Positions 61,008 to 64,000 of a stretch of DNA of 64,000 bases are shown here, in pieces (position 1 is the stretch's first letter; every line of letters starts with the position of its first letter). The position numbers were made by a program, and so were the translations under genes. The DNA is taken from assembly GCF_900116615.1 (NCBI RefSeq), contig NZ_FPBF01000012.1, forward strand, positions 32,867 through 96,866. Direction: 5' to 3'. The notes under the pieces were generated by a model. It was not told the origin of the DNA. It did no database searches and saw only the letters and a program-made list of their open reading frames with translations. The stretch comes from Algoriphagus locisalis. GTDB taxonomy: Bacteria > Bacteroidota > Bacteroidia > Cytophagales > Cyclobacteriaceae.

Positions 61008-64000
61008 TTACTTAATTATAGTTACGTAACCTGTCATTGTATGACCTACCCCTTGGCTATCGGTCAATTGGAACTGATAGTAATAAGTACCACCATTCAG
61101 GTTGTCTCCATTCCAATCACTTTGGTAGTTTGTAGCCCTGTAAACTTCAACTCCCCATCGGTTTACAACCACCAGTTCATTTTGAGGGAAGAATTCCTCC
61201 AGGCCAGGGATGTTCCAAGTATCATTGATTCCGTCCCCATTTGGTGTAAAGACATTTGGAATTTCAAACACCAGTTGTTCATGAGTGACTGTATCTGTAT
61301 TATCAGACGGTTCCAATTCCTCATCCTCAGAGGTGGCAGTAGCTGTATTGGAGACTACACCTTCTGAAATCGCAGTAACCCGGATAGTCATGGTTTCCAC
61401 AGCCAACGGACCTACAGTAGGAATACTCCAAGTAAGGGTTCGCGTTTCTTGGTTGTAAGAAACAGCCCCAGAACTCACATCAGCACCGAGATATTCCACC
61501 GATGTAGAGAATACATCCGTCACTACTACCCCATTACTTGTGTTTTCAGAATTATTGGTGAGTGTGATTTTGTACTCAAATACAGTATTCAGTTGAATCA
61601 GACTTGCAGAAACCTCTTTATCCAAAACCAGATCGACTTCATTGACAGGATCTTCAATGGTAACTGGGTCAGTCTGGTCTGAGTCATCAGGGAAATTGTC
61701 TCCTTCCACGGTCACCTTGTTAATTATCGAGCCTTCTTCGGCGACTACCATCACTTTTAGCTCAAGTGCAATAGACTCACCTGCTTCCAGACTTTCAATG
61801 TTCCAGGTTACTACATCCCCATTGACTGTACCCTCTGGGCTAGTTTCCACAAGCATGGTTCCCTGAGGTAATGTATCTGTCACTACTAAGCCTTTCGCAA
61901 GGTTTTCACCCAGATTCTCAAGGGTTATAGTATAGGTGAGAATCTCACCAGGGAATATTTCTGTTGCATCCTGGGTTTTGGTAATGTTGATCTCCGTTGT
62001 ACTCTCAATTACCTCAACTCCATCACCTGGATCAGATTCAATTGGATCTTCAGTATCATTAGGATCGTCAACTACAGCTGTGTTATAAATGATATCCCCT
62101 ACTTCTACTTCGTCTGTCACTTCAGCTACCAGCGTTAAGTCAATATTTTGACCCACGGCCAGTGATGGAATTACCCAGAAGACTACCCCATTGTTGGACA
62201 AACCTCCTTGGTCTGCACTTACAAATGCAAGACCCATAGGAAGGGTATCAGTCACCTGGATATCCTCTTTTACCACCTCAGAAATATTTGCAACATTAAT
62301 AGTATAAATCACCTGATCACCAATTGCAGCTTCAGTTACGTTCGGCACTTTCTCTATCGTGTAAGAGAAGGCCTGGACAACTTCGACCTCTTCTGGGTCT
62401 GACTCTTTAGGGGTGTCAGGATCATCAGGACTTTCCACTACTGCGACATTGGTTATGATAGTTCCAACAGCTATATCCATAGGGACACTTACGGTCAATG
62501 AAAGGGAAACAACCTCTCTTGGTGCCATCTCATCAATCATCCAAGTCACAGTACCATTTTCAAACTGACCACCTTCTGTTGCCGACACAAATGAGAGTTC
62601 AGTAGCCAACACATCTGTAACTTCTACATCATTCATGGCAAATGCACTGGTATTTACCACCCCTATCGTGTAAGTGATTTCTCCACCAGGCAATACCGTA
62701 GGGCTTCCTGCATTCTTAGTAATCTGAAGACCTTCACCACGATCACATAACGTCAACACCACGTTTACAGAAACCCTATCCATGCTTTCGCATGAAGTCA
62801 TTGGATCTGTTTGTGTTGCATAGTAGGTCATTCCATCAACCAATGGACTTGTTGGATCAAGTGGAATACCACCTACCGCTGATTCATACCAGCGAATATT
62901 ATTTCCGGATGCCGCAAGTGATCCGACCGTAGGATTCTCTGTATCACTGCAGAAGGTCTGCGTAGGATCGCTTACCTCAGGTGCTGGCGTAGTGCGTACA
63001 GTTACCGTAAGGTGAGCCGCTTCTTCAGATTTGCTTTCACAAACCTCGTCTCCAGTCACAGTGACATAATACCTTGTAGTCACAGCTGGACTCACATTCA
63101 AATCAACTACCTCTTCAGTAAGTTCTTCATCAGTATAGAATCTAAATACCGGGTTAGTCACTGTACTGCTAGTAGCAGTCAGCGTAGTGCTTTCTCCTTC
63201 ACAGATAACAGCATTCATCACTTGTACATCTGAGGAAAGTGCTTCTCTACCCACATTCACAACCAGTTCTGCCGCATCGCCAGGAGCGTTTTCACATACT
63301 CCGTCTCCGCTTACAGTCACATAGTAAGTAGTGGTGGTAGCTGGGCTTACTTCAAGATCTGTGATCTCAGTTGTCAGATCCTGAGAAGTATAGAATTTGA
63401 ATATAGGGTTAGTTACCGTGCTGCTAGTCGCAGAAAGCATGAAGCTATCACCTTCGCAGATGGTACCGCCCATGGCATCGATATCAGAAGCCATTGCTCT
63501 TGGACCTACTGTCACAACAAGCTCTGCTGCATCGCCAGGAGCATTTTCACAAACTCCGTCTCCGCTTACAGTCACATAGTAAGTAGTCGTGGTGGATGGG
63601 CTTACAGTCAGGTTAGTGATCTCCATCGTCAGATCTTCATCCTCAAAGAATCGGAATACCGGATTAGTTACCGTGCTGCTTGTTGCAGAAAGCGTGAAGC
63701 TATCGCCTTCGCAGATGGTACCGCCCATGGCATCGATATCAGAAGCCATCGCACCAGGATTAACGGTTACTACAAGTTCTGCCGCATCGCCTGGAGCGTT
63801 TTCACATACTCCGTCTCCGCTTACAGTCACATAGTAAGTTGTGGTAGTAGCCGGGCTGACTTCAAGATCTGTGATCTCAGTTGTCAGATCCTGTGAAGTA
63901 TAGAACTTAAATACCGGATTAGTCACCGTGCTGCTACTCGCTGAAAGCATGAAGCTATCGCCTTCGCAGATCGTACCGCCCATGGCATCAATATCAGAAG
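61008..64000 (-). CDS. Giant gliding-type adhesin with tandem Ig-like and DUF11 repeats and CHU_C end, 5' end outside window
   Basis: The frame is open through the right edge, so the N-terminus is missing. Visible from the edge: four 85-residue Ig-like repeats starting at 63983, 63728, 63473 and 63218 (three near identical, the fourth divergent), each with ICEGxS, TSSTVTNP and TYYVTVSGDGVC. Then a linker domain (about 62748-62962), four DUF11 repeats (for example NAGSPTVLPGGEITYTI, TQDATEIFPGEILTYTI), and the C-terminal CHU_C region (VFTPNGDGINDTWNIPG, VVVNRWGVEVY, LNGGTYYYQF). The CHU_C end is the T9SS sorting signal of SprB-like proteins. Presumably secreted to the cell surface and handled by the adjacent PorP/SprF and PorE-like proteins. 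Confidence 0.9.
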   Translation of the reverse strand, partial: SDIDAMGGTICEGDSFMLSASSSTVTNPVFKFYTSQDLTTEITDLEVSPATTTTYYVTVSGDGVCENAPGDAAELVVTVNPGAMASDIDAMGGTICEGDSFTLSATSSTVTNPVFRFFEDEDLTMEITNLTVSPSTTTTYYVTVSGDGVCENAPGDAAELVVTVGPRAMASDIDAMGGTICEGDSFMLSATSSTVTNPIFKFYTSQDLTTEITDLEVSPATTTTYYVTVSGDGVCENAPGDAAELVVNVGREALSSDVQVMNAVICEGESTTLTATSSTVTNPVFRFYTDEELTEEVVDLNVSPAVTTRYYVTVTGDEVCESKSEEAAHLTVTVRTTPAPEVSDPTQTFCSDTENPTVGSLAASGNNIRWYESAVGGIPLDPTSPLVDGMTYYATQTDPMTSCESMDRVSVNVVLTLCDRGEGLQITKNAGSPTVLPGGEITYTIGVVNTSAFAMNDVEVTDVLATELSFVSATEGGQFENGTVTWMIDEMAPREVVSLSLTVSVPMDIAVGTIITNVAVVESPDDPDTPKESDPEEVEVVQAFSYTIEKVPNVTEAAIGDQVIYTINVANISEVVKEDIQVTDTLPMGLAFVSADQGGLSNNGVVFWVIPSLAVGQNIDLTLVAEVTDEVEVGDIIYNTAVVDDPNDTEDPIESDPGDGVEVIESTTEINITKTQDATEIFPGEILTYTITLENLGENLAKGLVVTDTLPQGTMLVETSPEGTVNGDVVTWNIESLEAGESIALELKVMVVAEEGSIINKVTVEGDNFPDDSDQTDPVTIEDPVNEVDLVLDKEVSASLIQLNTVFEYKITLTNNSENTSNGVVVTDVFSTSVEYLGADVSSGAVSYNQETRTLTWSIPTVGPLAVETMTIRVTAISEGVVSNTATATSEDEELEPSDNTDTVTHEQLVFEIPNVFTPNGDGINDTWNIPGLEEFFPQNELVVVNRWGVEVYRATNYQSDWNGDNLNGGTYYYQFQLTDSQGVGHTMTGYVTIIK
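63218..63983 (-). repeat. Tandem 255-bp coding repeats in the adhesin gene
   Basis: Three units of exactly 255 bp (63729-63983, 63474-63728, 63219-63473) encode near-identical 85-residue domains and are also highly alike at DNA level. A fourth, divergent unit follows below 63218, and more copies probably lie past the edge since the frame begins in the middle of the pattern (SDIDA). Such homogenised copies are prone to expansion and contraction and to assembly error. Confidence 0.85.

Noticed and set aside
63218..64000. Regular direct repeats at the right edge considered as CRISPR
   Set aside because: Unit length is 255 bp, fully coding and in frame with an adhesin; no short repeats with unique spacers and no cas genes.

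Overview
The window reads as chromosomal DNA from a member of the Bacteroidota, most likely Cytophagales (Cyclobacteriaceae/Algoriphagus-like). This is an inference from gene content: a PorP/SprF protein beside a CHU_C-type giant adhesin and a TPR-PD40-OmpA protein (type IX secretion/gliding type), LytS/LytTR two-component pairs, many Bacteroidota-style lipoproteins, Bacteroidota-type mob genes, a TAnnTTTG promoter box and a general lack of Shine-Dalgarno sequences. I saw no rRNA, tRNA, CRISPR array or insertion sequence.

Layout. 1-2138: a cut LytS-type kinase, a degenerate second LytS-like protein and a LytTR regulator. 2139-4141: a DUF6624-like membrane protein among remnants of a duplicated lipoprotein/hydrolase locus whose intact copy lies at 26482-28456. 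4142-5454: an Rrf2 regulator and a QorB-like reductase, each preceded by the same 19-bp operator-like palindrome. 5604-9612: a mobilisation block (coupling protein, relaxase, relaxosome protein, small orphan protein) without integrase or transfer-pore genes. 10388-12305: OmpA-family protein and lipoprotein.

12752-23302 and 29121-37719 are two paralogous blocks. Each has a CHAT-protease/TPR membrane protein, an anti-sigma-like protein with a periplasmic TPR-like domain, an ECF-type sigma factor, and a divergent series of secreted proteins and lipoproteins. Between them lie membrane proteins of unknown function, a third ECF sigma factor coupled to a periplasmic alpha/beta hydrolase, and a BACON-like lipoprotein. 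The topology and a conserved juxtamembrane YPNVVxPIxR motif in both anti-sigma proteins suggest that the periplasmic caspase-like CHAT protein may cut the anti-sigma factor and release sigma. This is my best candidate for an undescribed system.

37774-38752 holds a decayed metallo-beta-lactamase-fold gene and truncated gene starts. 38753-41676 is a TPR-LytS kinase with its LytTR regulator. 41891-55474 is a long same-strand run: YbjN-like protein, apparently cytosolic trypsin-like protease with zinc ribbon and YbjN-like tail, a series of lipoproteins and membrane proteins, LemA, DUF1266 and DUF3137 proteins. 56139-56810 is an isolated degenerate SDR-like protein in a gene-poor stretch. 58065-64000 is a gliding/T9SS locus whose large adhesin (four 85-residue repeats, four DUF11 repeats, CHU_C end) runs off the right edge.
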